Of a stretch of 64,000 nucleotides of DNA, positions 25,421 through 35,342 are shown piece after piece (positions within the stretch are counted from its first letter, which is position 1; each line of letters begins with the position of its first letter). The stretch lies in contig NZ_RSCL01000009.1 in the NCBI RefSeq assembly GCF_003991905.1, positions 181,894-245,893 of the forward strand, given 5' to 3'. This DNA comes from Dulcicalothrix desertica PCC 7102 (GTDB lineage Bacteria > Cyanobacteriota > Cyanobacteriia > Cyanobacteriales > Nostocaceae). The position numbers were made by a program, and so were the translations under genes. The notes under the pieces are model-generated. The model saw only the letters and a program-made list of their open reading frames with translations, was not told where the DNA came from and did not search any database.

Positions 25421-27793
25421 ATGGCGCCTGAGTTATGTGTATTTCATCTCAAGGTTCTTCATGTTGAACAGCTATGTTTGTTTGAGTTGTCTTGGGGAAA
25501 AGGGCAAAGGTTAACTGCACAGCTTAGTTTTCCAGTTTCTTTAACTCAGTCTTACCAAGACTGGCGCCGTGCTTATCTTAATTTTTACCAGTCGGCACAA
25601 ATGCGGGGACGCAAGTTAGATGGAGGAATTTTAACGCCGAATACTAACTGGTACAAGGAACTCACTAATTTTGAAGCGAATTTACTCAAGATTTTTAATA
25701 ATTGGTTACGTAGTGCTGAGTTATACGATATACGTTCGGCGATTACTAAGGCGAGTCACGATGCTAAGACTGTACAAATATTTCTGACTTGCGGTTCAAC
25801 TGAATTAGACCGTTTTCCTTGGGAAGCTTGGGAGTTGGGGACTGAAATCGCTAACAATAAAAAAGTTTACATTATTCGGGCGCCTTTAAATATAGGTAAT
25901 GGTGTTATTGATGAGCAAGCGTCGAGGCGCCCTCGTATTTTAGCAATTTTGGGTGATGAAACTGGACTTGATTTTAGAAAAGAGCGTCATGCTTTAAAGT
26001 CATTAATCAAAGTTGCTGATGTCGAGTTCGTTGGTTGGCAACCTGGAATAAGTTCTACTCAGATAATTAAAGATATTAATAGTGCAATTGTTGATGAACG
26101 CGGTTGGGATATATTATTTTTCGCGGGACATAGTAATGAGTGTGAAGTTACGGGAGGTGAAATTAGTGTTGCTCCACAAGTATCAATACCTATTAGTCAA
26201 ATAGCATCGAAGTTAAGTATAGCTCGTGAGCGTGGGTTAAAAGTTGCCATTTTTAATTCGTGTAGCGGTTTGAATATTGCCGATGCTTTGATTAATTTAG
26301 GGTTTAGCCAAGTTATTGTGATGCGCGAACCTATTCATAATAATGTGGCGCAAGAATTTTTGGTAAGCTTTTTAAGGGGACTTGCGAAGCATTTAGATAT
26401 ATACGAGTCTATGCTGCAAGCGCGTCAAGTTTTGCTTCATAAAGGAACATATCCCTCTTCATTTCTAATACCTTCACTATTTTGCCATCCTGGCGCCAAA
26501 TTATTTCGTATTCCACCTGCTTCAATATGGCAACAACTATTAAAGCGTCTTCTCCCAACTCCGATTGAAACAGCAACTTTGTTTGTTAGTTTGACTCTTT
26601 GCGTTTTGAACCCTGTTGATAATTTACTTCTAGATACACGCTTATTATTTCAAGCAGCTTATCGTGATATTACATCACAAATACCAAATGAAGCGGCGCC
26701 TGTTGCCTTAGTAGAAATTGATACTCAGTCTATCGTCGATGCTCAACTTACTAACTCTCAGTTATACCCGATGAACCGTAGTTACTTAGCGAAGTTAGTA
26801 AAACGTGCTAGCGAGTTAAAAGCACCTATAATAAGTTTAGATTTTCTTATCGATGCACCACAAGATAATATTCCATCTGGAGATAAAGATTTAAAACTAG
26901 CAGTAAATAACGCTGTCAATCAAAATATTTTTTTCATATTTGGTACAATACTCAATCAAAGCGAAGACGGCGAATTAGATATTTCTAAAGCTGGTATTTA
27001 TAATTCTAATTCGATGTTAAAAGCTTATACTAATGCATCTACTGATTATATTGAAATACCTTTTAACTCCGATTGTCGTCAAATGTGCCCTATATCCTAT
27101 TTAATGGCACTCACACACATGGCAAAACAAGAAATTAATCAATTACCTCAACCTCGTAATAATAAACTAGATTTACGTACCCAATTATTTAATAAAATTG
27201 AACAAAGTCCACAAAAAAGTAATTTAAGTATTATAAGTAAATTACGCCCTATTTTTGGAATATTTCCCTTAGTTGATTATTCAATACCTCCCGGCCGTAT
27301 TTACACAAAAATTCCTGCCCATGAATTTCTGGGTAATTTGAATGTAAATAAATCTAACGCTATATCTAAACAAGTTGTATTAATTGCATCAGGAGATGAT
27401 AAACGCTTGGGAATGGCGCCTGGTACACCCGACCAAGTAACAATACCTAGTGCAATGAGTTATTGGGTAAATCAGTCATCATTAACAGGAGGTGAATATT
27501 TAGCATATCCAACTCATCATTTGATAAGACAACGTTTAGTCTTTGTCATTCCTGATATTCTCATGCTTGGAACTGCAATTATTTTCAGTAAAATTGCAGC
27601 ATTAACCATTGAATATCAGCTATCCAAACTTCAGAGACAAAAAGTACTAGCTTCTTCTATTATCTTAGTTATTTTATATGGTATAATAGTATTACAAATA
27701 TATATATCAGTTGCTATTTTAATTTCTTGGTTATTACCATCATCTATATTTTTAGCCTATGTATTTTCAGCAACCAGGAAATCTCATGCTTAA
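25421..27793 (+). CDS. CHAT protease domain fused to CHASE2 sensor
   Basis: 790 residues. An N-terminal module (1-165) ends in FPWEAWEL, the same kind of motif (PWxxW) that precedes CHAT in the 929-residue protein at 4.4-7.2 kb. The CHAT domain at about 170-365 has H237 in FFAGHSNE and C281 in FNSCSG. A membrane helix at about 383-398 leads to a CHASE2 extracellular sensor domain (about 400-690; NLLLDTRLLFQAAYRDITS, VALVEIDTQSI). Three membrane helices at about 705-785 close the protein. By inference, an extracytoplasmic cue sensed by CHASE2 switches a cytoplasmic caspase-like domain. The gene overlaps the DUF928-like gene by eight bases. Confidence 0.87.
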   Translation: MAPELCVFHLKVLHVEQLCLFELSWGKGQRLTAQLSFPVSLTQSYQDWRRAYLNFYQSAQMRGRKLDGGILTPNTNWYKELTNFEANLLKIFNNWLRSAELYDIRSAITKASHDAKTVQIFLTCGSTELDRFPWEAWELGTEIANNKKVYIIRAPLNIGNGVIDEQASRRPRILAILGDETGLDFRKERHALKSLIKVADVEFVGWQPGISSTQIIKDINSAIVDERGWDILFFAGHSNECEVTGGEISVAPQVSIPISQIASKLSIARERGLKVAIFNSCSGLNIADALINLGFSQVIVMREPIHNNVAQEFLVSFLRGLAKHLDIYESMLQARQVLLHKGTYPSSFLIPSLFCHPGAKLFRIPPASIWQQLLKRLLPTPIETATLFVSLTLCVLNPVDNLLLDTRLLFQAAYRDITSQIPNEAAPVALVEIDTQSIVDAQLTNSQLYPMNRSYLAKLVKRASELKAPIISLDFLIDAPQDNIPSGDKDLKLAVNNAVNQNIFFIFGTILNQSEDGELDISKAGIYNSNSMLKAYTNASTDYIEIPFNSDCRQMCPISYLMALTHMAKQEINQLPQPRNNKLDLRTQLFNKIEQSPQKSNLSIISKLRPIFGIFPLVDYSIPPGRIYTKIPAHEFLGNLNVNKSNAISKQVVLIASGDDKRLGMAPGTPDQVTIPSAMSYWVNQSSLTGGEYLAYPTHHLIRQRLVFVIPDILMLGTAIIFSKIAALTIEYQLSKLQRQKVLASSIILVILYGIIVLQIYISVAILISWLLPSSIFLAYVFSATRKSHA

Positions 27794-28520
27794 TATAAAT
27801 TATCGGCTATTACTAATTATATTGCCGTTGATAATAACTTCTACTATCACAAGCGAAAGTTTTACTGAAATAAAATCAGTTCAAAGCTTTGCCCAAACAA
27901 GAGCATCAAATTTAATTTCGATATGGCCTCGTCGTCCACCCCGCAAACCTAAAACATCGCGCGGTTCAATTTGTTCTATTTCACCACCATACGGCACATA
28001 CATAGTTTGGCACAACCGTCCACTATTTTTATGGAAATATTCCGGAGCAGATAAACAAGTCAAAATAGTTCTGCGCGAGTACGAAGGCAACCAAGATACA
28101 GTATGGGAACAACCTGTTACTCTTTCTACTCAAAAATTATTATACAGTAAAAATACGCCTCTTGAAGCTGGCAAATTTTATCAATGGCGCCTTGTAAACG
28201 CAGAAAACAATTTAAATAAAATTACAGATTGGCAAACAATTCAAATTATGCCATCATCTGAACGCGAAAAAATTCAATCTGATTTACAAGCATTAGAACA
28301 AAACTTAAAAATAAATAAGGCGCCGTCTGAAGAAATAGCGCTACGAAAAGCTGCATATTTTTCTAACTATCAAATTAAACATCAAAATAGTGAGCCTACT
28401 AACTTATGGTCAGATGTATTACAATTACTACATGAAATAAATAATCCTTCTGCCGAATATACAGAGTTACTCAAAAAATATACCGATAACTTCTGCCAAC
28501 AAACACCCACCCAAAATTAA
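27786..28520 (+). CDS. DUF928-like secreted protein
   Basis: 244 residues from ATG at 27786, which overlaps the CHAT-CHASE2 stop in ATGCTTAA. The start is chosen because it puts a signal peptide first (MLNINYRLLLIILPLIITS). A basic proline-rich linker (WPRRPPRKPKTSRG) leads to a beta domain (CSISPPYGTYIVWHNRP, FLWKYSG, LEAGKFYQWRLV) like the DUF928/Ig-like secreted proteins that accompany CHAT and CHASE2 genes in cyanobacteria. A helical tail follows. Its role is unknown. Tight coupling suggests it works outside the membrane with CHASE2. Confidence 0.75.
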   Translation: MLNINYRLLLIILPLIITSTITSESFTEIKSVQSFAQTRASNLISIWPRRPPRKPKTSRGSICSISPPYGTYIVWHNRPLFLWKYSGADKQVKIVLREYEGNQDTVWEQPVTLSTQKLLYSKNTPLEAGKFYQWRLVNAENNLNKITDWQTIQIMPSSEREKIQSDLQALEQNLKINKAPSEEIALRKAAYFSNYQIKHQNSEPTNLWSDVLQLLHEINNPSAEYTELLKKYTDNFCQQTPTQN

Positions 28521-28534
28521 TTGTTGTGTGATAA

Positions 28535-28567
28535 AATCTTGTTCCACAGGCATCCTTGCCTGTTCTA
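28535..28567. repeat. Hairpin repeat, CAGGCATCCTTGCCTG type
   Basis: Arms CAGGCA and TGCCTG, about 15-45 bases after the DUF928-like stop. Member of the GGGCATCCTTGCCC family. Possible operon terminator. Confidence 0.75.
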
Positions 28568-28762
28568 GATAGCAACTAAAGCCGAAATGCTGTAGTTTTA
28601 CTTTGTATATGGTTATTGCATCTACGTGTGTTGTTGAAAAGATTACTAATTGTATTACGTGTTCCTAAAGGCTAGAGATTGATGAACTGTATAGGCGCCG
28701 TATGGAAGCAGTTCTGTTTTATACATTTTTAGGTTCTTGTTGTACGAAAGGTAAGAGAAAAG

Positions 28763-31462
28763 ATGAAAACATTACCACTTATTGATTTAGCATATACCTA
28801 TGTTGACTTAGAGGTTGGCGCCCAAGAAAATGCCTATTGTCTAGAATTGGTGTCTAATGATATGGCAGACGAGTTCGCTATTGAAAATTTAATCCAAGCT
28901 TTTGAAAAACTTACTTGTCCAGAAAATTGTAGCTTAAGAGTTTGCGGGCATAATTTTCGCCGCGAGCATCATCCACGTTTAGTTAAGGTTGCACCTCAAT
29001 TATCTAATTGTCAAATTATTGATACTTTAGAACTATCTGTTCTAGCATTTCCTCTCGAACCTACATTTGAATTAAGTAATTTCAGTAAATCAGGTAAATA
29101 TTATTGTAGTAGTCCATTGGAAGATGCACGTGCGACTAAACTAATGCTATACGAACAAATCCAGACGCTTTCAACGCAACCCGAATTTTGTCAAGAATTG
29201 ATAGCTTGGTTACTCGGTAGTGGGGTAGACTCTAGCAGTATTGCATATCGGCAACTGTTTTGTGATACGTTAGGTTGGAATATGGCGCCAGTAACGATTG
29301 AAAAACTGCCAGAAGAGATGCTAGCAGGGATAAATTGTTCATATTTACAAAAATTATTATTAAATGCACAGTCTTATGATTTTGATACACGGTTATGTGT
29401 AGCTGCATTATTAGTGTGGAATTATGAAAATAATCTAACTCAATCCAAAATAGCTTATTCTAATTGGCTTTCAAATTTGCCACCTTTTGAAAAAGTGCTA
29501 GATAATCTATTTGGAGAAAGTTTTAATGACATTCCAATTCAATTTAATTTAAAACAAGAATTTTCTTATACTTCCGATTCGGAGACTTTCTGCTATAGTT
29601 TGCCAGATTATATCTTCCGTTCCGATAACGATATAGAAGATTACCAAAATATAATAGACCCACTTGACGATTATCAAAAAGAAATTGTTTTATCCGATGA
29701 CCAAGCATTAACTGTTATTGGTAATCCGGGTTCAGGTAAAACAATGACTCTTGTTCACCGCATTGCGTATTTAGTTAAAATAAAGCTTGTTGACCCACAA
29801 AGCATTTTAGTGTTAGCTCCTAACCGCAACTCTATTACAGAAATGCGAGTCAAATTACAACAACTCATTGGAGACTTTGGCACGCAAGTTCGTATTTTCA
29901 CCTTTCCAAAATTATCTCTAACTCTTTTAGGTCGAACTTTAGACGTAAATTCTAAAACTCAATTTGATGTTAATAAATTAATTTCCGACGCATGTTTACT
30001 TTTTGAACAGAATGGTAAATCTAACTCTTTACAACACAGAATCGAATTGCTTGGTAATCTTGAATATTTATTTATTGATGAATATCAAGATATCAATGAT
30101 AACGAGTATCGTTTGATTAAATTAATTTCTGGTTTAAATGATAATAGCCAATTATTACAAACAAATATTTGTATAATTGGTGATAATGACTGTAATGGTA
30201 AATATCATAAATTTGAGCAAGAGTATCAAGCCAAACGATTACTCTTTTATGAAAATTATCGTTCGAGTGAATCAATTATTTCTGCTGCGAATAAGTTAAT
30301 TAGTCATAATCAAGGACAAGAAAATTTTACTATTAACGAAGAAGTACGGTTAGATAAAATGGGACAGTCTTATAAAGGTTTTCCAATAGAGGCTTACATA
30401 TTTGATAGTACAAAAAGTCAAGCAATATGGATACAGCAACGTATTTGTTCTCGTATTGAACAAGGTGCCAGTTTAAAAGACATAGCTGTTTTTGCTCAAA
30501 GTTGGGATAGTTTAGATATAATTAGATTACTTTTAGAAAAAGCAGGTATTCCAACTTGTAATTTGAAGCAAGATAATATAGAACTTGTGAAAAATCACAT
30601 AACTTGCAAGCTCATCGACGAATTACAACTCAACCGCAATCAACTTTTTCTACCAGACAAATCAGTTTTAGAATGGTTTGAAAATTGTTTTCATATGTGG
30701 GGGCGCCAATTAAATGAACCCACAGTACAAATTTTGCTTAGAATTGCCCATGATATTGATATAGAGCGTGGATATGGTATTACTGATTTTGCACGACCTA
30801 TTAATATTGTTGAGGTTTTAGATGCGCTGTTTGAATACAACGCAAACTTTGAAGCTGTGAGAGATGAGAATGCAGTTTTAGTTACAACTTGTCACGGCGC
30901 CAAAAAGTTTGAATATGAAAAAGTTATATTATTAGCAGACGGGTTTAGTACCGATGCTAACAAAATTGAAGCAGAACGAAGATTGTTTTACACTGCAATG
31001 ACCCGCGCTAAATCTGAACTTGTGATGTGTACTACTGAACAATCACAGTTTATTAATGAAACAGGCGCCGAACCAGAGCGTTTGAACGTCAAAATCGACT
31101 TTTTACCAGAACTAATGTTCTGTTTAGATTTAATTCCCGATGATATTTTTCCAGGACATTACAGCACCAAGAAAAATCAGGAAGTAATTATAAACTTAAC
31201 AGAAGGCGCCGAACTGTCAGTAAAAGTAAACTCATATTTTAATGGTTGGGATATTTTTACAGTAGATGGGCAAAAAGTCGGCGCCTTATCCCAACAAGGA
31301 AATAGTAATTTAGCATCTGTTGGGTGTATTCCAGGAGAATTTGAATTCCGTTTAGGTGAGGTAAAAGTCAAAAACATATACCGTCACTTACAAATGGATA
31401 ATGCATCAGGTGTCGTAGAAGACTGGTTCATCGTTATTCCACAACTCCAAGTTTGTAGATAA
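28763..31462 (+). CDS. UvrD-like superfamily I helicase with a possible DEDD exonuclease N-terminus
   Basis: 899 residues. The helicase core starts near residue 305: Walker A GNPGSGKT (K326), DExx box FIDEYQD, and C-terminal motifs TCHGAKKFEYEKVILL and RRLFYTAMTRAK. The first 130 residues look like a DEDD 3'-5' exonuclease: YVDLEVG (D15, E17), CGHNFRREHHPRL and SPLEDARATKLMLYEQ (D121). In the middle motif, histidine stands where the aspartate is expected, so it may be inactive or need other residues. A helical region of unknown function joins them. The C-terminal 100 residues are beta-rich. DNA repair or a defence role is possible; it is not in a recognised defence operon. Confidence 0.8.
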   Translation: MKTLPLIDLAYTYVDLEVGAQENAYCLELVSNDMADEFAIENLIQAFEKLTCPENCSLRVCGHNFRREHHPRLVKVAPQLSNCQIIDTLELSVLAFPLEPTFELSNFSKSGKYYCSSPLEDARATKLMLYEQIQTLSTQPEFCQELIAWLLGSGVDSSSIAYRQLFCDTLGWNMAPVTIEKLPEEMLAGINCSYLQKLLLNAQSYDFDTRLCVAALLVWNYENNLTQSKIAYSNWLSNLPPFEKVLDNLFGESFNDIPIQFNLKQEFSYTSDSETFCYSLPDYIFRSDNDIEDYQNIIDPLDDYQKEIVLSDDQALTVIGNPGSGKTMTLVHRIAYLVKIKLVDPQSILVLAPNRNSITEMRVKLQQLIGDFGTQVRIFTFPKLSLTLLGRTLDVNSKTQFDVNKLISDACLLFEQNGKSNSLQHRIELLGNLEYLFIDEYQDINDNEYRLIKLISGLNDNSQLLQTNICIIGDNDCNGKYHKFEQEYQAKRLLFYENYRSSESIISAANKLISHNQGQENFTINEEVRLDKMGQSYKGFPIEAYIFDSTKSQAIWIQQRICSRIEQGASLKDIAVFAQSWDSLDIIRLLLEKAGIPTCNLKQDNIELVKNHITCKLIDELQLNRNQLFLPDKSVLEWFENCFHMWGRQLNEPTVQILLRIAHDIDIERGYGITDFARPINIVEVLDALFEYNANFEAVRDENAVLVTTCHGAKKFEYEKVILLADGFSTDANKIEAERRLFYTAMTRAKSELVMCTTEQSQFINETGAEPERLNVKIDFLPELMFCLDLIPDDIFPGHYSTKKNQEVIINLTEGAELSVKVNSYFNGWDIFTVDGQKVGALSQQGNSNLASVGCIPGEFEFRLGEVKVKNIYRHLQMDNASGVVEDWFIVIPQLQVCR

Positions 31463-31542
31463 TTATTGCCGTTAATTTACACAGGCGATTATCTGGTAAG
31501 CTGAAAGCACTTGTTTGCGATAAAGCAAGTTTTTAAATAAAC

Positions 31543-32646
31543 ATGAAGTGGAAAGAAGAGTTAATAGAAAGCATCAAAATGTCTCAGCAGGCAGAGAGTG
31601 TATTACCTTTGTCTACTGTAGAGCGTGCAAGGATATCTCAAGCAAAGCAGCAGTTCCCAATGATGGTTCCTGTTGGTTATGCTGATTTGGTTGACTGGGA
31701 AAATCCTGATGACCCTTTGCGTCAATTGTTACTTCCTTCGGAATGGGAGCTTGATGATGCTGGTAGTTTTGATACTAGTGGAGAAGAATTTTCTACGGTA
31801 GTTCAAGGTTTGCAGCATAAATATCACCAAACAGCAGTATTAATTGTAACTCAGGCTTGTGCTGGACACTGCCGTTATTGCTTTCGCCGGCGCCTCATGA
31901 GTCGTGATATTTTGGTAAAAGAGACTATAGAAGATTTACAAGAAGCGATAGCTTATATTTCGGTTCATCCAGAAATTGATAATGTATTACTTTCTGGGGG
32001 AGACCCAATGATTTGCCATACCAATCGTTTGAAAAATATTTTGAAGTCTCTAGCTGCAATCCCTCATATTTGGCAAGTTCGTATTAGTAGTAAATTACCT
32101 GCGTTTTTACCAAGTCGATTTACTAGCGACCCAGAGCTATTAGAGGTGTTACAAGCATATCAATCAAGATTTCAAATTGTAATTCAGTGTCATTACGATC
32201 ACCCACGGGAACTTACACTAGCATCAATAGAAGCTCTAGAAGCATTGCAAAAAGCTGGTTGCTTGCTAACTTCTCAAATTGCTTTGATGAAAGGTGTTAA
32301 TAATTCTGTAGATACTTTAACCGAACTTTTTAAACGCTTGCATCGCTATGGTGTAATACCCCAATATTTATTTCATCCCCGTCCTGTTAAGCACGCTACT
32401 CATTTTCAATTTCCGATAGTTTATGGAATTGAGTTAGTAGAAGCTGTGAGAAAAAATTGTAATGGTTCTGTAAAACGCTTTCGCTATATTTTAACTCATG
32501 CTGACGGCAAATTAGAATTGGTAGGTATCATACCTGGAGCGTCTACGCAGTTGGTGACAAAATGGCAGCAAGTTAGAATAGGTGTGGAAAAACCTGAGTT
32601 AATGCTCGTTAATATCGATAAAGATACTTGCTGGCTTGATAATTAA
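31543..32646 (+). CDS. KamA-family radical SAM aminomutase, substrate uncertain
   Basis: 367 residues. The radical SAM cluster motif is C106-x3-C110-x2-C113 in TQACAGHCRYCF, followed by the GGDP motif at 152-155. K323 in ADGK is the likely PLP lysine. Lysine 2,3-aminomutase uses two aspartates (D293 and D330, Clostridium numbering) to hold the lysine side chain. By eye-alignment these are R280 and T318 here, so lysine is an unlikely substrate; an acidic amino acid such as glutamate would suit an arginine. First gene of an operon with an ATP-grasp ligase and murJ, suggesting a beta-amino acid that is later ligated. That is inference. Confidence 0.85.
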   Translation: MKWKEELIESIKMSQQAESVLPLSTVERARISQAKQQFPMMVPVGYADLVDWENPDDPLRQLLLPSEWELDDAGSFDTSGEEFSTVVQGLQHKYHQTAVLIVTQACAGHCRYCFRRRLMSRDILVKETIEDLQEAIAYISVHPEIDNVLLSGGDPMICHTNRLKNILKSLAAIPHIWQVRISSKLPAFLPSRFTSDPELLEVLQAYQSRFQIVIQCHYDHPRELTLASIEALEALQKAGCLLTSQIALMKGVNNSVDTLTELFKRLHRYGVIPQYLFHPRPVKHATHFQFPIVYGIELVEAVRKNCNGSVKRFRYILTHADGKLELVGIIPGASTQLVTKWQQVRIGVEKPELMLVNIDKDTCWLDN

Positions 32647-32662
32647 ATTTAAGTTAATTCTT

Positions 32663-33667
32663 GTGAATCAAAATTGTAAACCCCTTAAAATTGGATTATT
32701 ATTTGAACGCCAAGTTGACATTATGTCGTTGCCGAATGATAATGAAGCAACTCATTATCATTGGCGAGAATTAGAAGAAGTTGAAGCAGTGGCAGAAAGT
32801 TTAACTGCTTTAGGTCATCACGTTAATAAAATTGGTACATTAGATGCTTTACTTAAACTCACTCGAAATGTAGAGGATTTACCGGATTTTGTGTGGAATA
32901 TTTCTGTAGGAGTTGTTTCTCGCAATCGCACTGCGTTGGCGCCTGCTATATTAGAACAACTAAATATTCCTTATACTGGTGGTGATGCAACGGTAAAAAG
33001 TTTAACTCTTAACAAAGATTTTCTTAAACCATTATTACAGTGGAGCGGAATTCTTACACCTAGTTGGCATCGCTATGACTCACCAGAAGATATTAAATCT
33101 TTACCAAATTGGTCATTTTCGATTTTAAAGCCTAGCTGTGAAGGTTATTCTTTAGGTTTACAATGCTTTGATAGTCAAGAGGGGTTAACAAAACTTCAAC
33201 AAATTGTTGGTGAAATGAGAGAATTATTTTCGGCGCCGATATTATGTGAAGAATTTATAGTTGGTCGAGAAATTACCGTAGGTGTTGTTGGTAATGGGTT
33301 GCCTCTACTTTTGGGAGGAGTAGAAACAGTAAATGCTGAAGGTGAATCATTACAATCAGAAATTTTAGATTTGACAGCTAAACGTCAAGGTAAATATAAA
33401 AAAGTTGGTGTTGATTTATCTTCACCTGATTTAGAAAATGTGAATCAAATAGTTTTGCAATTAATGCAGCTTTTAAAACCATTAGATTATGCTACTTTTG
33501 ATTTTCGCATCTCCACTTCGGGACAACCTTATTTATTAGATATCAATGCTGATGCGACTTTACACCCTCAACGTTCTTTGGCTCAAGTTGCTTATGTTGC
33601 TGGTTTATCATATCAAGAATTGATAGAGATAATTTTTAATGTTTCTTGGGAAAGGTGGCAAAAATGA
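32663..33667 (+). CDS. D-Ala-D-Ala ligase-like ATP-grasp protein
   Basis: About 334 residues from GTG at 32663; a TTG at 32636 overlapping the kamA-like stop is an alternative. The N-terminal KPLKIGLLFERQVDI and the ATP-grasp core (FSILKPSCEGYSLGL, CEEFIVGREITVGVV, and the Mg-binding DINADATLHPQRS) match the D-alanine-D-alanine ligase family, which joins two amino acids with ATP. Such a ligase between an aminomutase and MurJ need not make D-Ala-D-Ala. It could join the aminomutase product to another amino acid. The stop overlaps the murJ start in ATGA. Confidence 0.82.
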   Translation: MNQNCKPLKIGLLFERQVDIMSLPNDNEATHYHWRELEEVEAVAESLTALGHHVNKIGTLDALLKLTRNVEDLPDFVWNISVGVVSRNRTALAPAILEQLNIPYTGGDATVKSLTLNKDFLKPLLQWSGILTPSWHRYDSPEDIKSLPNWSFSILKPSCEGYSLGLQCFDSQEGLTKLQQIVGEMRELFSAPILCEEFIVGREITVGVVGNGLPLLLGGVETVNAEGESLQSEILDLTAKRQGKYKKVGVDLSSPDLENVNQIVLQLMQLLKPLDYATFDFRISTSGQPYLLDINADATLHPQRSLAQVAYVAGLSYQELIEIIFNVSWERWQK

Positions 33668-35247
33668 AGCGGTCACTTTTTAGCATTGCTGGTATTGTTG
33701 CAATTGCCACTACAATTAGCAAATTTTTTGGTTTGTTAAGGGCAACTATTATTGCAGCTGTATTTGGTGTGGGGGTTGTTGCGGATGCTTATAATTATGC
33801 TTATATAATCCCTGGATTTTTATTAGTTATTCTTGGTGGAATTAATGGCCCTTTACATAGTGCTTTAGTTAGTGTTTTGGCAAAACGCGCGCGCAATGAT
33901 GTAGCTCCTTTAGTGGAAACGATTACCACCATTGTTGGTACTATATTAATAGTCGTTACGGTTGGTTTGATGTTGGGTGCTGGGTTAGTGATTGATATCA
34001 TAGCACCTGGTTTACAGCCTCAAATCAGAGAAATTACCATTCTCCAATTACAAATTATGGCGCCTATTGCCTTATTATCAGGGTTAATTGGGATTGGTTT
34101 TGGAACTCTAAATGTAGCGCAACATTATTGGCTTCCTTCGGTAAGTCCAATGTTTTCTAGTTTAGCTGTAATATTAGGGTTAGGGTGGTTTGCGTTGCAG
34201 TTGGGCAATAAAATTAATTCTCCCGAATATTGGCGCCTTGGAGCTTGGATATTAGCGCTCGGAACCTTAGCTGGTGCAATATGGCAGTGGTTGATGCAGT
34301 TAATTGTTCAATGGCGCCAAGGAATGGGAACACTACGTATAAGCTTCAACTGGAATTTACCGGGTGTCAAAGAAGCACTTGGGCTGATGCTTCCTGCGAC
34401 TATTTCTACAGGTATGACTCAAATTAATACATATATAGATTTATTTTTTGCTTCCTATATTCCCCATGCTGCTGCTGGCTTAAACTACGGAGGATTAATT
34501 GCTCAAACTCCCAAAGGTATTATTACCAGCGCAATCTTAATTCCTTACATGAGCCTATTTTCTCAGTTAGGCGCCAAAGAGAAATGGACGGACTTAAAAC
34601 AAAAAATTCGTCAAAGCCTAATTCTTACAGCCTTGACAATGTTACCTTTGGGTGCATTACTGGCAGCTTTAGCTTTACCAATTACAAAGATAGTTTACGA
34701 ACGTCAAGCATTTGATGAAGAAGCATCTCGACTAGTGGCATCAATATTAGTAGCATATGGTTTAGGAGCATTTACCAGTGTGGGAGTTGGCGTATTAGTG
34801 CGGGTGTTTTATGCCTTGGAAGATGGGAAAACACCGTTAAAAATTTCGCTGGTGAATATCTTATTGAATATGATTTTAGATTACTTTTTGGTAAATAGAT
34901 TTGGGGCGCCTGGGTTAGTTTTAGCATCAATGGGAGTAAATGTAACCGCCATGCTAATGATGTTATGGTGTTTACACCGTCGTTTGAATGGTTTGGCTTT
35001 GAGAGAATGGGGTTTGTCAATTTTAGCATTAGCTGGAGCTTCTGGACTTGCAGGGTTTATAACTTGGGGATTTGTTAAGGTTTGGGAAGGGTTTTTGAGT
35101 AGTCAGGGTTTAGGATGGCAACTGCTAGAAGTTAGCATCGCTGCTTGTATAGGATTAGGAATTTTTGCAGTGTTAGCAAGTTTGTTACGATTACCAGAAG
35201 TAGATTTATTAGTGAGACGCTTGGCAACGGATGATGAACGGATGTAA
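33664..35247 (+). CDS. murJ: MurJ/MviN-type lipid flippase
   Basis: 527 residues from ATG at 33664, chosen because ATGA overlaps the stop of the ligase gene. About 14 membrane helices of the MOP exporter superfamily are seen, starting MKRSLFSIAGIVAIATTISK with the FGLLRATIIAAVFGVG helix typical of MurJ. MurJ flips lipid II for peptidoglycan synthesis. Linkage to an amino acid ligase is consistent with a cell-wall or lipid-linked product. The last codons (ATDDERM) lie inside the left arm of a nonamer inverted repeat. Confidence 0.9.
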   Translation: MKRSLFSIAGIVAIATTISKFFGLLRATIIAAVFGVGVVADAYNYAYIIPGFLLVILGGINGPLHSALVSVLAKRARNDVAPLVETITTIVGTILIVVTVGLMLGAGLVIDIIAPGLQPQIREITILQLQIMAPIALLSGLIGIGFGTLNVAQHYWLPSVSPMFSSLAVILGLGWFALQLGNKINSPEYWRLGAWILALGTLAGAIWQWLMQLIVQWRQGMGTLRISFNWNLPGVKEALGLMLPATISTGMTQINTYIDLFFASYIPHAAAGLNYGGLIAQTPKGIITSAILIPYMSLFSQLGAKEKWTDLKQKIRQSLILTALTMLPLGALLAALALPITKIVYERQAFDEEASRLVASILVAYGLGAFTSVGVGVLVRVFYALEDGKTPLKISLVNILLNMILDYFLVNRFGAPGLVLASMGVNVTAMLMMLWCLHRRLNGLALREWGLSILALAGASGLAGFITWGFVKVWEGFLSSQGLGWQLLEVSIAACIGLGIFAVLASLLRLPEVDLLVRRLATDDERM

Positions 35248-35342
35248 CGGATGATTGATTTTTAACAACCAGATTTTATTTATAAGCAAATAACTTATTG
35301 CGTTACATCCGTTACATCCGTTACATCCGTTGCATCCGTTGC
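35224..35342. repeat. Inverted nonamer repeats joining the 3' ends of murJ and the dehydrogenase
   Basis: Left arm (35224-35253) of TAACGGATG-type nonamers and right arm (35302-35342) of their complements (GTTACATCC units). Both neighbouring convergent genes end inside it. The murJ stop is in the left arm. The right arm encodes the dehydrogenase tail as repeated Thr-Asp-Val. It can form a long stem between the two genes, a plausible two-way terminator. Confidence 0.88.
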
